Shown piece after piece: positions 26,494 to 35,402 of a DNA stretch of 64,000 nucleotides. The stretch is from positions 372,001-436,000 of the forward strand of contig NZ_WHUV01000003.1 of NCBI RefSeq assembly GCF_009380155.1, read 5' to 3'. Each line of letters opens with the position of its first letter. The stretch's first letter is position 1. This DNA is from Pseudomonas piscis (lineage in GTDB: Bacteria; Pseudomonadota; Gammaproteobacteria; Pseudomonadales; Pseudomonadaceae). A program made the translations under genes and the position numbers. Below the pieces are notes generated by a model. The model saw nothing but the letters and a program-made list of their open reading frames with translations, was not told where the DNA came from and did no database searches.

Positions 26494-27090
26494 TCAGGCT
26501 ACGAAGTTCTTGCCTTCGAACTGCTCGGCCACGAACTTCCAGTTCACCAGGTTCCAGAACGCCTCGACGTACTTCGGACGCACGTTGCGGTAGTCGATGT
26601 AGTAGGCGTGTTCCCAGACGTCGCAGGTCAGCAGCGGGGTGTCGCCGCTGGTCAGCGGGTTGCCGGCGCCGATGGTGCTGGCCAGGGCCAGGGAACCGTC
26701 GGCCTTCTTCACCAGCCAGCCCCAGCCGGAACCGAAGGTGCCAACCGAAGTCTTGGTGAATTCTTCTTTGAACTTGTCGAACGAACCGAACGCTGCGTTG
26801 ATGGCATCAGCCAGGGCGCCGGTTGGCTGGCCGCCGGCGTTTGGCGCCAGGCAGTTCCAGTAGAAAGTGTGGTTCCAGACCTGGGCTGCGTTGTTGAAGA
26901 TACCGCCCGAGGAGGTCTTGACGATCTCTTCCAGGGTCTTGCCTTCGAACTCGGTGCCTGGCACCAGGTTGTTCAGGTTCACGACATAGGTGTTGTGGTG
27001 CTTGTCGTGGTGGTACTCCAGGGTTTCCTTGGAAATGTGCGGCTGCAGGGCGTCGTGTGCGTAGGGCAGCGGCGGCAATTCGAAAGCCAT
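26494..27090 (-). CDS. sodB: Superoxide dismutase [Fe]
   Basis: Cytoplasmic iron superoxide dismutase of 198 residues. It starts MAFELPPLPYAHDALQPHIS with AGGAGA 7 bases upstream. Metal ligands are visible: His in EYHHDKHHNTYV, His in NHTFYW, and Asp/His in DVWEHAYYIDYRN. The GTFGSGWGWLV segment is Fe-SOD-like. Neighbours bifA, lysE and argP match PA4366. In P. aeruginosa sodB is positively affected by iron through PrrF sRNAs, which cannot be judged here. Confidence 0.98.
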   Translation of the reverse strand: MAFELPPLPYAHDALQPHISKETLEYHHDKHHNTYVVNLNNLVPGTEFEGKTLEEIVKTSSGGIFNNAAQVWNHTFYWNCLAPNAGGQPTGALADAINAAFGSFDKFKEEFTKTSVGTFGSGWGWLVKKADGSLALASTIGAGNPLTSGDTPLLTCDVWEHAYYIDYRNVRPKYVEAFWNLVNWKFVAEQFEGKNFVA

Positions 27091-27266
27091 GGTGATTCTC
27101 CTAATCAGGTCAGTTGCGGTGAGCGCAAGGCCGATCACGGGCGGCCGGACAAGCGCCGGGGAGTTTGTACTCTTTGCGGCGCAAGCTTCGGATCATAGCA
27201 TCGGGGGGGAGGCATAACCACGCAACAACTGTGTGGAATAGAGGTTCCAGAGCCTTTTGGAATAAG

Positions 27267-27869
27267 TCACGCGGCGCTGATCAACTGGAACGCGACACTG
27301 AACATCATCACCGCCACCAGCAGGTCGAGGATCCTCCAGGTACCCGGCCGGGCCAGCCAGGGCGCGAGCCACGCCGCCCCCAGGGCCAGGGTGAAGAACC
27401 ACAGCAGCGAGGCGCTGGCCGCGCCCACCACGTAGGCACCGGGCTCGGCCTGCTGGGCGCCCAGCGAGCCGATCAGCAGCACCGTGTCCAGGTAAACATG
27501 GGGGTTGAGCAGGGTCACCGCCAACGCGCTGAGCATCACCGCCCGTAGCGAGCGTACGGTCTGGCCACCGCCTTGCTCCAGGCTCTGCTTCGAGCACGCC
27601 CGGCGCAGCGCCTGGGCGCCGTACCAGATCAGGAAGGCCGCGCCGCCCCAGCGTGCCACCGCCAGCAGCGTCGGGTTCTGGGCGAGCACGGTGGCCAGGC
27701 CGAACACACCTGCGGCCACCAGCAAGGCATCGCAGGTCACGCACAGCGCGGCCACCGGCAAATGGTGTTCGCGGCGCAGGCTCTGGGCCAGGACGAAAGC
27801 ATTCTGGGTGCCGATCGCCATGATCAGGCCGGCGGCCACCAGCAGGCCGTTTACATAGCTTTGCCACAT
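27267..27869 (-). CDS. argO: LysE/ArgO-type amino acid exporter
   Basis: Inner-membrane exporter of basic amino acids, 200 residues. The start MWQSYVNGLL at 27869 has GAGGAG 9 bases upstream. Family signatures are AIGTQNAFVLAQSLRREH near the N-terminus and LLNPHVYLDTVLLIGSLG in the centre, with about six membrane helices. It follows the ACT-domain gene by 2 bases and is divergent from the ArgP-type regulator, the arrangement expected for ArgP-controlled Arg/Lys export. Substrate choice between Arg and Lys is an inference. Confidence 0.92.
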   Translation of the reverse strand: MWQSYVNGLLVAAGLIMAIGTQNAFVLAQSLRREHHLPVAALCVTCDALLVAAGVFGLATVLAQNPTLLAVARWGGAAFLIWYGAQALRRACSKQSLEQGGGQTVRSLRAVMLSALAVTLLNPHVYLDTVLLIGSLGAQQAEPGAYVVGAASASLLWFFTLALGAAWLAPWLARPGTWRILDLLVAVMMFSVAFQLISAA

Positions 27870-27871
27870 GA

Positions 27872-28276
27872 TTACAGCTCCTCGCCGGCGGCCAGGCGTT
27901 GCAACACCTGGACGGCTTTTTCGGCATCGGCCAGGCCGACGAACAGGTGGTCGTGGTAGTAACCGGCGATCACGTTGCAGCTGATCCCGGCACGGCCCAG
28001 GGCGCCGGCGAAGGCGGCTGTCAGGCCCACGGCCTGCAGCGCCGAATGCACCTGGAGGGTGATCCATGCGGCGACGTAGTCGAACCCCAGGCCGAGACGT
28101 TCGGCCTGCTCGCGACGCAGGATCACCGTCAGGCCTTCGTGCTCGCGAAAGCTGCCCAGCACTTCGCAGTCCCGCAGCAGGCTGGGGTCGGTGATGGAGC
28201 AGAACACATACTCGCCGTCGTTGAGCTGCGGGCTCATGCTGTGCAGCAGGGTCGCGAGGGAGGTTTCACCAGCCAT
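27872..28276 (-). CDS. ACT domain-containing protein
   Basis: A small 134-residue protein with an ACT-like ligand-binding fold (EYVFCSITDPSLL and HSALQAVGLTAAFAGALGRAGISCNVIAGYYHDHLFV, the last part strongly ACT-like). ACT domains commonly bind amino acids. It lies first in the operon with the LysE-type exporter and opposite ArgP, so an amino-acid sensing or modulating role is reasonable but unproven. The start MAGETSLATLL at 28276 was chosen over the longer upstream frame because AAGGA precedes it and the upstream part lies in the shared promoter region. Confidence 0.82.
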   Translation of the reverse strand: MAGETSLATLLHSMSPQLNDGEYVFCSITDPSLLRDCEVLGSFREHEGLTVILRREQAERLGLGFDYVAAWITLQVHSALQAVGLTAAFAGALGRAGISCNVIAGYYHDHLFVGLADAEKAVQVLQRLAAGEEL

Positions 28277-28386
28277 GAAGAAGATCCTTGAACTAAGAGG
28301 CGATACAGAGGCTTTATGCTGGCTATTTTCCGGCTCCAGGCTGTATAAGAAAAACCAATAGTGCTGATCTCTCATTAGGAAAACTG

Positions 28387-29286
28387 ATGTTCGACTACAA
28401 GTTGCTTTCGGCCCTCGCCGCAGTGGTCGAACAGGCCGGTTTCGAACGGGCGGCCCAGGTGCTGGGGTTGTCGCAGTCGGCCATTTCCCAGCGGATCAAG
28501 TTGCTGGAAGCGCGGATCGGCCAGCCGGTCCTGGTCCGGGTCACGCCGCCGGCCCCCACCGAGATCGGCCGGCGCCTGCTCAACCATGTGCAGCAGGTGC
28601 GGTTGCTGGAGCGCGACCTGCAGAGCCTGGTGCCGGCCCTGGACGAGGAGGGGCTGCCGGAGCGCCTGCGCATCGCCCTCAACGCCGATAGCCTGGCTAC
28701 CTGGTGGGCCGAAGCGGTGGGGGCGTTCTGCGCCGAGCACCACTTGCTCCTGGACCTGGTGGTGGAAGACCAGACCGTGGGCCTCAAGCGCATGCGTGCA
28801 GGCGAGGTGGCCGCTTGCGTCTGCGCCAGCGAGCGACCGGTGGCCGGCGCCCGTAGCCTGTTGCTGGGGGCCATGCGCTACCGGGCCCTGGCCAGCCCGG
28901 CCTTCATCGCCCGGCACTTTCCCCAGGGAGTGTGCGCCGGACAACTGGCCCGGACTCCGGCACTGGTGTTCGGTCCCGATGATTTCCTGCAGCATCGCTA
29001 CCTGGCGTCCCTGGGCGTAGACGGCGGCTTCGAGCATCATCTATGCCCGTCTTCCGAAGGCTTCATCCGCCTGGCCGAAGCCGGGTTGGGCTGGGGGCTG
29101 GTGCCCGAATTGCAGGTTCGCGAGCAATTGCAGCGAGGGGTACTGCAAGAACTCCTGCCGGATAAACCCATCGATGTGCCGCTGTACTGGCATCATTGGC
29201 GCAATGGCGGGCAACTGCTGGGCTTGCTTACCGAGCACCTGGCTCGTTCATCCGCACAGTGGCTGGTGCCCTGGGAGCAGCCGTGA
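28387..29286 (+). CDS. argP: ArgP/IciA-family LysR regulator
   Basis: LysR-type transcription factor of 299 residues. The N-terminal HTH has MFDYKLLSALAAVVEQAGFERAAQVLGLSQSAISQRIK, the ArgP/IciA-specific form. The C-terminal periplasmic-binding-like effector domain follows from about residue 92. In E. coli ArgP activates argO with Arg and represses with Lys. Here it is divergent from the ACT-argO unit, with a 110-base shared promoter region, so direct control of that unit is very likely. Confidence 0.93.
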   Translation: MFDYKLLSALAAVVEQAGFERAAQVLGLSQSAISQRIKLLEARIGQPVLVRVTPPAPTEIGRRLLNHVQQVRLLERDLQSLVPALDEEGLPERLRIALNADSLATWWAEAVGAFCAEHHLLLDLVVEDQTVGLKRMRAGEVAACVCASERPVAGARSLLLGAMRYRALASPAFIARHFPQGVCAGQLARTPALVFGPDDFLQHRYLASLGVDGGFEHHLCPSSEGFIRLAEAGLGWGLVPELQVREQLQRGVLQELLPDKPIDVPLYWHHWRNGGQLLGLLTEHLARSSAQWLVPWEQP

Positions 29287-29290
29287 GCGT

Positions 29291-29359
29291 CAAGCGACAA
29301 GCTGCAAGCAGACAGCTTGCGCACTGATTTTCAACTTGCAGATTGCAGCTCGTAGCTCG
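29291..29359. repeat. REP-like imperfect inverted repeat
   Basis: Arm caagcgacaagctgcaag (29291-29308) is complementary to attgcagctcgtagctcg (29342-29359) at about four of five positions. It lies in the gap between argP and the next gene. The sequence style (CAAGCTGCAAG) is that of dispersed Pseudomonas intergenic repeats. It may act as a terminator or mRNA stabiliser. Confidence 0.6.
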
Positions 29360-29383
29360 TCACTGCTTTCTTAGGAATATTTC

Positions 29384-30376
29384 ATGAAGATTCTGGTCAC
29401 CGGCGCAAGCGGCTTCATCGGCGGGCGTTTCGCCCGTTTCGCCCTTGAGCAGGGCCTGGAGGTGCGCGTCAACGGGCGCCGTGCCGAAGCCACGGAGCAT
29501 CTGGTGCGTCGTGGCGCCGAATTCATCCAGGGCGACCTGGGGGACGCCGACCTGGTGCGCGAGCTGTGCCGCGACGTCGATACCGTGGTGCATTGCGCTG
29601 GCGCCGTGGGCCTGTGGGGGCGCTACCAGGATTTCCACCAGGGCAACGTGCAGGTGACCGAGAACGTGGTGGAAGCCTGCCTCAAGCAGCGGGTCCGGCG
29701 CCTGGTGCACCTGTCCTCGCCGTCGATCTACTTCGATGGCCGCGATCACCTGGGCTTGACCGAAGAACAGGTGCCCAAGCGCTTCAAGCACCCTTATGCC
29801 GCCACCAAGTACCTGGCCGAGCAGAAGGTCTTCGGCGCCCAGGAGTTCGGCCTTGAAGTCTTGGCCCTGCGTCCGCGTTTTGTTACCGGTGCCGGCGACA
29901 TGAGCATCTTCCCGCGGCTGCTGAGGATGCAGCGCAAGGGACGCCTGGCCATCGTCGGCAATGGCCTGAACAAGGTCGACTTCACCAGCGTGCACAACCT
30001 CAACGAAGCCCTGTTCAGTTGCTTGCTCGCCAGTGGTTCGGCCCTGGGCAAGGCCTATAACATCAGCAACGGTGCCCCGGTACCGCTGTGGGACGTGGTC
30101 AACTACGTGATGCGCCAGATGCAGGTGCCGCAGGTGACCCGCTACCGTTCCTATGGCCTGGCCTACAGCGTGGCGGCGCTCAATGAGGGCTTCTGCCGGA
30201 TCTGGCCGGGGCGTCCGGAACCGACCCTGTCGCGCCTGGGCATGCAAGTCATGAACAAGGATTTCACCCTGGATATCAGCCGCGCCCGGCATTACCTGGG
30301 CTACGAGCCCAAGGTCAGCCTGTGGGCCGCCCTGGACGAGTTCTGCACTTGGTGGCAGGCCCAGGACATGGGCTGA
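29384..30376 (+). CDS. NAD-dependent epimerase/dehydratase family protein
   Basis: Extended short-chain dehydrogenase of 330 residues. It has the N-terminal Rossmann motif GASGFIGG (residues 7-14), an Asp-containing loop GDLGDADLV, catalytic-type LVHLSSPSIYFDG and Tyr-x-x-x-Lys in YAATKYLAEQK. It resembles 3-beta-HSD/epimerase enzymes acting on sugars or sterol-like substrates. The substrate is not determinable. It is monocistronic as far as can be seen, with a good start MKILVTGASG. Confidence 0.88.
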   Translation: MKILVTGASGFIGGRFARFALEQGLEVRVNGRRAEATEHLVRRGAEFIQGDLGDADLVRELCRDVDTVVHCAGAVGLWGRYQDFHQGNVQVTENVVEACLKQRVRRLVHLSSPSIYFDGRDHLGLTEEQVPKRFKHPYAATKYLAEQKVFGAQEFGLEVLALRPRFVTGAGDMSIFPRLLRMQRKGRLAIVGNGLNKVDFTSVHNLNEALFSCLLASGSALGKAYNISNGAPVPLWDVVNYVMRQMQVPQVTRYRSYGLAYSVAALNEGFCRIWPGRPEPTLSRLGMQVMNKDFTLDISRARHYLGYEPKVSLWAALDEFCTWWQAQDMG

Positions 30377-30482
30377 AACCGGCGACTGAACCGGCTGCGT
30401 CCGGTCCTGTCCATTGGCCTGGCCCATCGGCGGTTTATACTCGCCGCATCCAGCCCCCTCCGCGGTTCAGAAAGGTTGCCCA

Positions 30483-31322
30483 ATGCGTAACGATGCACAC
30501 GATGACTTCGACGACGTTCCAAGCCTGCGCGCCGATCCTCTCGACGACGATGTCTTCCCGACCACCAGCGGTGCCCGCGAGCGCACTGCGGTCCACTCGC
30601 GCAGCGCGCCGGCGGTCAAGGCCAAGGGTGCCGGCACCGGCCCGCTGTGGGCGTTGGTGGGGGCGTTGTTCTTTGCCTTCGCCGGCCTTGCCTGGTGGAG
30701 CTTCCAGCAGATCTCGCTGATGGAGCAGCAACTGGTGGCGACCCAGGAAAGTTTCGCCAGGATCAGCGAGGAGGCTGCTGGCCGGCTGCAGGACATCTCC
30801 GGCAAGGTGGTGGCCAGCCAGACCAGCGTCACCAGCGACAGCGAAGCCCTGAAGCTGCAGATCAAGCAGCTGGAAAGCCGCTTGCAGGATCAAGGCCGGC
30901 AGCAACAGGGCGTGGTCGGCCAGGCTACCGACCTGGACAAGCGCCTGGAGCAGATGGGCGCCCAGAGCGCCGAGTTGCAGGCGGCCAATACCCAGTTGCA
31001 GGCCCAGCTCAAGGCCCTGGGCGGCGAGCTGGCGAGCCTCAAGGGAGCCCAGGCCGATGGCGGCAAGGTCGATGCCCAGCTCAAGAGCCTCGCCGCCGAG
31101 TTGACTGCGTTGAAGAAACAGGGCAACCCGGGCGCCGCCATCGAGCGCCTGGAGCAGGACCTGATCGTGCTCAAGAGCCAGCAGGACAATCGTCCCGCCA
31201 CTGCGCAAAACGGTGCCAGCACCGCTGAGTTCGACGCTTTCCGGGGCCAGGTCACTCGCAACATCAACACCCTGCAAAGCCAGATCCAGAACCTGCAGCA
31301 ACAGCTCAACACCCGCCCCTGA
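30483..31322 (+). CDS. Single-pass membrane coiled-coil protein, unknown function
   Basis: A 279-residue protein. Residues 1-45 are acidic and disordered (DDFDDVPSLRADPLDDD). A single membrane helix lies near 58-75 (LWALVGALFFAFAGLAWW), then a long coiled-coil region extends to the end, with heptads such as LKLQIKQLESRLQ, ELQAANTQLQAQLKALG and INTLQSQIQNLQQQL. The topology suggests a cytoplasmic N-terminus and a periplasmic coiled coil. No enzymatic motif is visible. The start MRNDAHDDF has AAAGG upstream. The name ATPase used for some homologues is not supported by any P-loop here. Confidence 0.75.
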   Translation: MRNDAHDDFDDVPSLRADPLDDDVFPTTSGARERTAVHSRSAPAVKAKGAGTGPLWALVGALFFAFAGLAWWSFQQISLMEQQLVATQESFARISEEAAGRLQDISGKVVASQTSVTSDSEALKLQIKQLESRLQDQGRQQQGVVGQATDLDKRLEQMGAQSAELQAANTQLQAQLKALGGELASLKGAQADGGKVDAQLKSLAAELTALKKQGNPGAAIERLEQDLIVLKSQQDNRPATAQNGASTAEFDAFRGQVTRNINTLQSQIQNLQQQLNTRP

Positions 31323-31438
31323 CCGAGCCGGCCCGTCGCGCCTCCCGCGGCCGGGCCCGACTCTCGTTCGCTGAATGTCTACCCATCTGTCGCAGCCGGC
31401 TACGCTCTTCGAACGTCAATGTGAACGAGGAGTGGGCG

Positions 31439-32281
31439 ATGAAGCTGTTGCGCAAGCATGCCTGGCTGGGCTGGTGGTGGTTGCTATGTGTCGCTGCGCT
31501 GCATGCAGCTCCCGCCGATGATGGCGCCCCCGCGCGGGCGCTGCTGGAAAAGGCCCTGGCCTATTACCAGGAGCAGGGTGACAAGGCGTTCGCCGCCTTC
31601 AGCCGCCAGGGCGAATTCGTCGATCAGGATCGCTATGTGTTCGTGGTGGATACCCAGGGTGTGATGCTGGCCAGCGGTGGCCCGTCGTCGGCGCTGATCG
31701 GCCGCGATGTCTCAGCGGTGCTGGGGGCGGATTTGCGCAAGGCGTTCCAGGACGCCTTGCATACTCCCCAGGGCAGCGGTATCCAGCAGGCCGAGTACCG
31801 CTGGCAGAACTGGGCCGATGGCAAGATCGAACGCAAGCATGTGTACTTCCAGCGCGTCGGCGAGCGGATCCTGGCGGTGGGCTACTACCTGCCCAGGGCA
31901 TCGGCCGACCAGGCCCGGGCGTTGCTGGAGCGCAGCGCCGAGGCCCTGACCAGCGATCGGGCGGCGACGCTCGCGGCCATCAACGACCTGCAGGGCGGGT
32001 TCATCGAGGATGACCTGTACGTGTTCGTGGTCGATCTGGACACCCGGCGCTACCTGGCCCATGGCACCAACCTGCGGTTGCTCGACACGGACTTCGCCAA
32101 GGTCAGGGACCCCGAGGGCAAGCCGGTGGGCGAGCCGATGCTGGCGCTCATGGCCCGCCAGGAACAGGGCGAGTACCAGTACCGCTGGAAGAACCCGGTG
32201 ACCGGCAAGGTCGAAGACAAGCACGCCTACCTGCGCAAGGTGGGCCGGCTGCTGGTCGCGGTGGGCTATTACAGTCCGTGA
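31439..32281 (+). CDS. Periplasmic double cache-domain protein
   Basis: A 280-residue exported protein. The signal peptide KHAWLGWWWLLCVAALHAA is followed by two similar cache-type sensor domains (about 35-150 and 155-280). Each contains DxxxYVFVVD and ends KHxYxxxVGxxxxAVGYYxP (DRYVFVVDTQGV / DLYVFVVDLDTR; AVGYYLP / AVGYYSP), so it arose by internal duplication. No kinase, chemotaxis or GGDEF domain follows, so it is a stand-alone ligand-binding protein. The ATG at 31439 follows GAGGAG. The ligand is unknown. Confidence 0.83.
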   Translation: MKLLRKHAWLGWWWLLCVAALHAAPADDGAPARALLEKALAYYQEQGDKAFAAFSRQGEFVDQDRYVFVVDTQGVMLASGGPSSALIGRDVSAVLGADLRKAFQDALHTPQGSGIQQAEYRWQNWADGKIERKHVYFQRVGERILAVGYYLPRASADQARALLERSAEALTSDRAATLAAINDLQGGFIEDDLYVFVVDLDTRRYLAHGTNLRLLDTDFAKVRDPEGKPVGEPMLALMARQEQGEYQYRWKNPVTGKVEDKHAYLRKVGRLLVAVGYYSP

Positions 32282-32302
32282 GGCCGGTGCACCCCGGCCC
32301 GC

Positions 32303-33835
32303 TTAGCGGGCCTTGTCCTCGCGTCCGCGCAACAGGCGGTTGGGCATGGCGATCGCCGCCGCCAGGCCCAGCAGCGAGACTCCGGCGCTGACCAGCAGCA
32401 GGTGGCGGAAGGTCAGCAGCAACTCGCTGCGCAGGGCGTCCCGATCCGGGCCGGGCGCGGCATTCAGGCCTTCGAGCAGGGCATTGCCGGTGTGGCCTTC
32501 GCTCAGTAGTCCGCCGCCCAGGTGCGCCAGGCCAGAGTCTTGCAACAAGGCCAGCAGCAGTGCCGACATCAACGCCACCCCGACCGCGCCGCCCAAGGAT
32601 CGGAACAGGTTGGTGGTACTGGTGGCGACCCCGATATCACGCTGTTCCACCGCGTTCTGGGTGCCCACCAGCGAAGTGGGGAACTGCATGCCGCTGGCTA
32701 TCCCGCACAGCAACATGAACAAGCCGCTGCCCAGTTCCGCCTGGGGCGGAACCAGGGCCATGCCGAGGATCGCGACCGGCATCAACAAGGCCCCGGTGAG
32801 GATCATCGGCTTGTAGCGTCCGGTCACCGAGGTCAGCCGTCCGGCACAGTAGGCGCCCATGGGCAGGCCCATGGCCAGGGGTAGCAGGTGCAGCGCGGCG
32901 CTATCGGCCCCGGCCCCGGTGATGCTTTGGAAACGCAGGGGCATCAACACGATCAGCGAAATGGCCTGGAAGCTGGTGAAGAAGATCGTGCACCAGCACA
33001 ACAGGGCGCTGCGGTTGGCGAACAAGTGCATGGGCAACAGTGGCTCGCGGGCCCGCCGTTCATGCCAGGTGAACAGCGCCAGGACGATGATGGCGATGGC
33101 CAGCAGGTCGAGCACTTCGGCGCTGCGCCAGGAGTGCCCCTGGCCGATCTGGGTGATGCCCAGCAGCAGGGCGCTGAGGCCGATGATCAAGAGCAGGGTG
33201 CCGAGGTAGTCGATGATCGGCTTGCGCTGGGGAACTGGTAGTCCCACCAGGGTGCGATAGGCCACCCACCAGGCGCCCAGGCCCAGGGGCAGGTTGATCA
33301 GGAACACCCAGCGCCAGGACAAGAACTCGGTCATGTAGCCGCCCAGCACGGGGCCGGCGACGCTGGCCACCGCGTACATGCTGCTGAAGTAACCCTGGTA
33401 GCGCCCGCGTTCCCGGGGCGGGACTATGTCGCCGATGATGGCCTGGCTCACCGAGATCATGCCGCCGGCGCCAATGCCCTGGAAGATCCGCGCCAGCACC
33501 AGCTGTTCCATGTTCTGGGCCAGGCCGCAGAACAGCGAGGCCAGGGTGAACAAGCCCATGCCGAACAGCATCAGGCGGCGCCGACCATAGAGGTCGCCGA
33601 GCTTGCCATAGATCGGCACGGCCACGGTCATGGCCACCATGTAGCCGGAAATCACCCAGGCCAGGAGGCCGACATCCTTGAACTGGGCGGAGATGGCCGG
33701 CATCGAGACGGCGACGATGGTCTGGTCCAGCGCACCGAGGAAGATCGCCAGCATCAGGGCGACCAGCACGCTGCGGATGGCCACCGGTGGGGGGCCAGGT
33801 TGGTGGAGGTGGGACACGAAGGAACCTGCGGGCAT
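32303..33835 (-). CDS. DHA2-family MFS multidrug exporter (EmrB/QacA type)
   Basis: Proton-coupled drug exporter of 510 residues with about 14 membrane helices. Motif A-like GKLGDLYGRRRLMLFG and motif C-like stretches are visible, along with FLGALDQTIVAVSMPAI and WRWVFLINLPLG, the EmrB/QacA signatures. No membrane-fusion partner (EmrA) is adjacent, so it is probably a single-component pump. It is divergent from the AraC-type regulator at 34173, which could control it; that is an inference. It overlaps nothing and has no clear ribosome site at the chosen start. Confidence 0.92.
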   Translation of the reverse strand: MPAGSFVSHLHQPGPPPVAIRSVLVALMLAIFLGALDQTIVAVSMPAISAQFKDVGLLAWVISGYMVAMTVAVPIYGKLGDLYGRRRLMLFGMGLFTLASLFCGLAQNMEQLVLARIFQGIGAGGMISVSQAIIGDIVPPRERGRYQGYFSSMYAVASVAGPVLGGYMTEFLSWRWVFLINLPLGLGAWWVAYRTLVGLPVPQRKPIIDYLGTLLLIIGLSALLLGITQIGQGHSWRSAEVLDLLAIAIIVLALFTWHERRAREPLLPMHLFANRSALLCWCTIFFTSFQAISLIVLMPLRFQSITGAGADSAALHLLPLAMGLPMGAYCAGRLTSVTGRYKPMILTGALLMPVAILGMALVPPQAELGSGLFMLLCGIASGMQFPTSLVGTQNAVEQRDIGVATSTTNLFRSLGGAVGVALMSALLLALLQDSGLAHLGGGLLSEGHTGNALLEGLNAAPGPDRDALRSELLLTFRHLLLVSAGVSLLGLAAAIAMPNRLLRGREDKAR

Positions 33836-34172
33836 TGATGGGCCGGACGGGATGCCGGCGAAGATGTGGGCCAGTGTACTTGATAGCTACCTACCGGATA
33901 GCTCTGCAAGCATGTTCCTGACAGTTATTTCATCAAACGTTTGGGGTGGGGGGATTTACAGTTGCTTGCAGCGAAATGGGAAGCATTCTGTATAGTGGCA
34001 CTTCTGCACGCCCTGCCTGGCAGGCCACAGAATGAGTGTTTATGAATGTTGCCTATGCTTGCATTTTGACTGGGCGAATCCGTCAATTGAGCAAGACAAC
34101 CCAACGGAATCTGCATGTACCCATCCCCTGGGCACCATGCCTGCCCGTTCCTCCGAGGCCCGGATTGCAGCG
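33836..34172. other. Divergent promoter region
   Basis: A 337-base gap between the divergent MFS exporter and AraC-type genes. It contains AT-rich stretches, a repeated GATAGCTA/GATAGCTC (33881 and 33897 region) and a possible -10 TATAGT near 33993. I see no gene in it. Confidence 0.35.
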
Positions 34173-35087
34173 ATGAACAAGCCAGCCCTTGCATCCATTC
34201 CCGTTTTCAAACTCTATGGCGAGAGCCTGGAGTGGCCCACTCCCGATCTATTGCACTGCGAGCCCTTCAGCCAGCGCGGTCGCGAATTGCATTGGGAAAT
34301 AAAACCCCACCGGCATGCCGATCTGTGCCAGCTGCTGTTCGTGCGGCGTGGCCAGGTGCAGATGCAGGTCGAGGACCAGCGGAGTTCGCTGGATGAGGTG
34401 GCGATCCAGGTCGTGCCGCCGCTGTCGGTCCATGGTTTTCGTTTCTCCGAGGATGTCGAAGGCCATGTGGTGACCCTGGCGGCGCCGCTGGTGGGGCACC
34501 TGCAAGCCCAGTTGGGGCAGGCACGGGACATCCTCGGCACTTGCGCCAGCTATCCTGCGGGCGACGATGCGCAGTACCTGGACGGTTTGTTCAGGGCGCT
34601 GCAGGACGAGTATCAGGGCCAGCAGCCAGCACGGGAGATGCTCATGCATTCCCTGGTGGGCATGATCGTGGTCTGGGTCGGGCGTCAGGCGTTGCAGCGC
34701 AGCAAGGCCAGCCAGCGGCCGCAGCGAGCCCGGGACTATTTCAACGGTTTCATGCAGTTGGTGGAGGCGCACTATCGCGAGCATGTGAAGGTCGAGGAGC
34801 TGGCCCACAAGCTGGGGATCTCGGTATCGCACCTCAATGGCACTTGCCGGGAACTGGCGGGACAACCCGCGCTGCAGATCATGCACGAGCGCCAGTTGCT
34901 GGAGGCCAAGCGCCTCTTGACCTACACCGGGATGACCATCTACGAGATTTCCGCCGAGCTGGGGTTTTCCGACCCGACCAACTTCACCCGGCTGTTCCGG
35001 CGCCGGGTAGGCATCTCGCCCAAAGTCTTCCGTGACCGCCTGAAGGCCGAGCAGGCTGGCGATCCGGGCTCCCTGTCGCTTACCTGA
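34173..35087 (+). CDS. AraC-family transcriptional regulator
   Basis: A 304-residue regulator with an N-terminal cupin-like sensor (HWEIKPHRHADLCQLLFVRRGQV, QVVPPLSVHGFRFS) and a C-terminal double HTH (KVEELAHKLGISVSHLNGTCRELAG, TIYEISAELGFSDPTNFTRLFRRRVGISP). The sensor resembles PobR/HpaA-type regulators of aromatic acid catabolism, but no pobA-like gene is present. The start MNKPALASIP at 34173 is tentative; MPARSS at 34137 is possible, and neither has a strong ribosome site. Confidence 0.85.
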   Translation: MNKPALASIPVFKLYGESLEWPTPDLLHCEPFSQRGRELHWEIKPHRHADLCQLLFVRRGQVQMQVEDQRSSLDEVAIQVVPPLSVHGFRFSEDVEGHVVTLAAPLVGHLQAQLGQARDILGTCASYPAGDDAQYLDGLFRALQDEYQGQQPAREMLMHSLVGMIVVWVGRQALQRSKASQRPQRARDYFNGFMQLVEAHYREHVKVEELAHKLGISVSHLNGTCRELAGQPALQIMHERQLLEAKRLLTYTGMTIYEISAELGFSDPTNFTRLFRRRVGISPKVFRDRLKAEQAGDPGSLSLT

Positions 35088-35256
35088 GGGCGTTCAGGGT
35101 GGCGTTGTGGGGGATGCAGCGTTCCAGGTTGCAACTGGCATAGGCGCGAGTCTGCATGCGGGCCTGTTCGACGCGGTAGGCAGCGGTGCCGTACAGCGCC
35201 AGGGTCACGGTGCAGGTCATGAAAATGGCCAGGTATCTTCTTGTCTTGACGTTCAT
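35080..35256 (-). CDS. Small exported or membrane protein, 58 aa
   Basis: A small gene starting at ATG 35256 (MNVKTRRYLAIFMTC) with AGAGG 8 bases upstream, ending at TAA 35080. The first 30 residues form one hydrophobic segment after a basic start, either a signal anchor or signal peptide. The C-terminal part ASCNLERCIPHNATLNALR has a Cys-x4-Cys pair that could form a disulfide outside the cytoplasm. Its stop overlaps the convergent AraC-type gene by 8 bases. No family is recognised. The combination of ribosome site, signal and codon use supports it as real. Confidence 0.6.
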   Translation of the reverse strand: MNVKTRRYLAIFMTCTVTLALYGTAAYRVEQARMQTRAYASCNLERCIPHNATLNALR

Positions 35257-35402
35257 GGCGATGACCTCTGAACCGGTGCCTCGGTATTTTCCAAAGCACT
35301 GTTATCAGAATAGGCCAGCTGTCCGGGCTTGCCAGGAACCCCACCTCGGCTGTTTGGCGGGGTATTCAGCAAATGGATCGTCCCGCTGCCTCGCCCCTTC
35401 CG

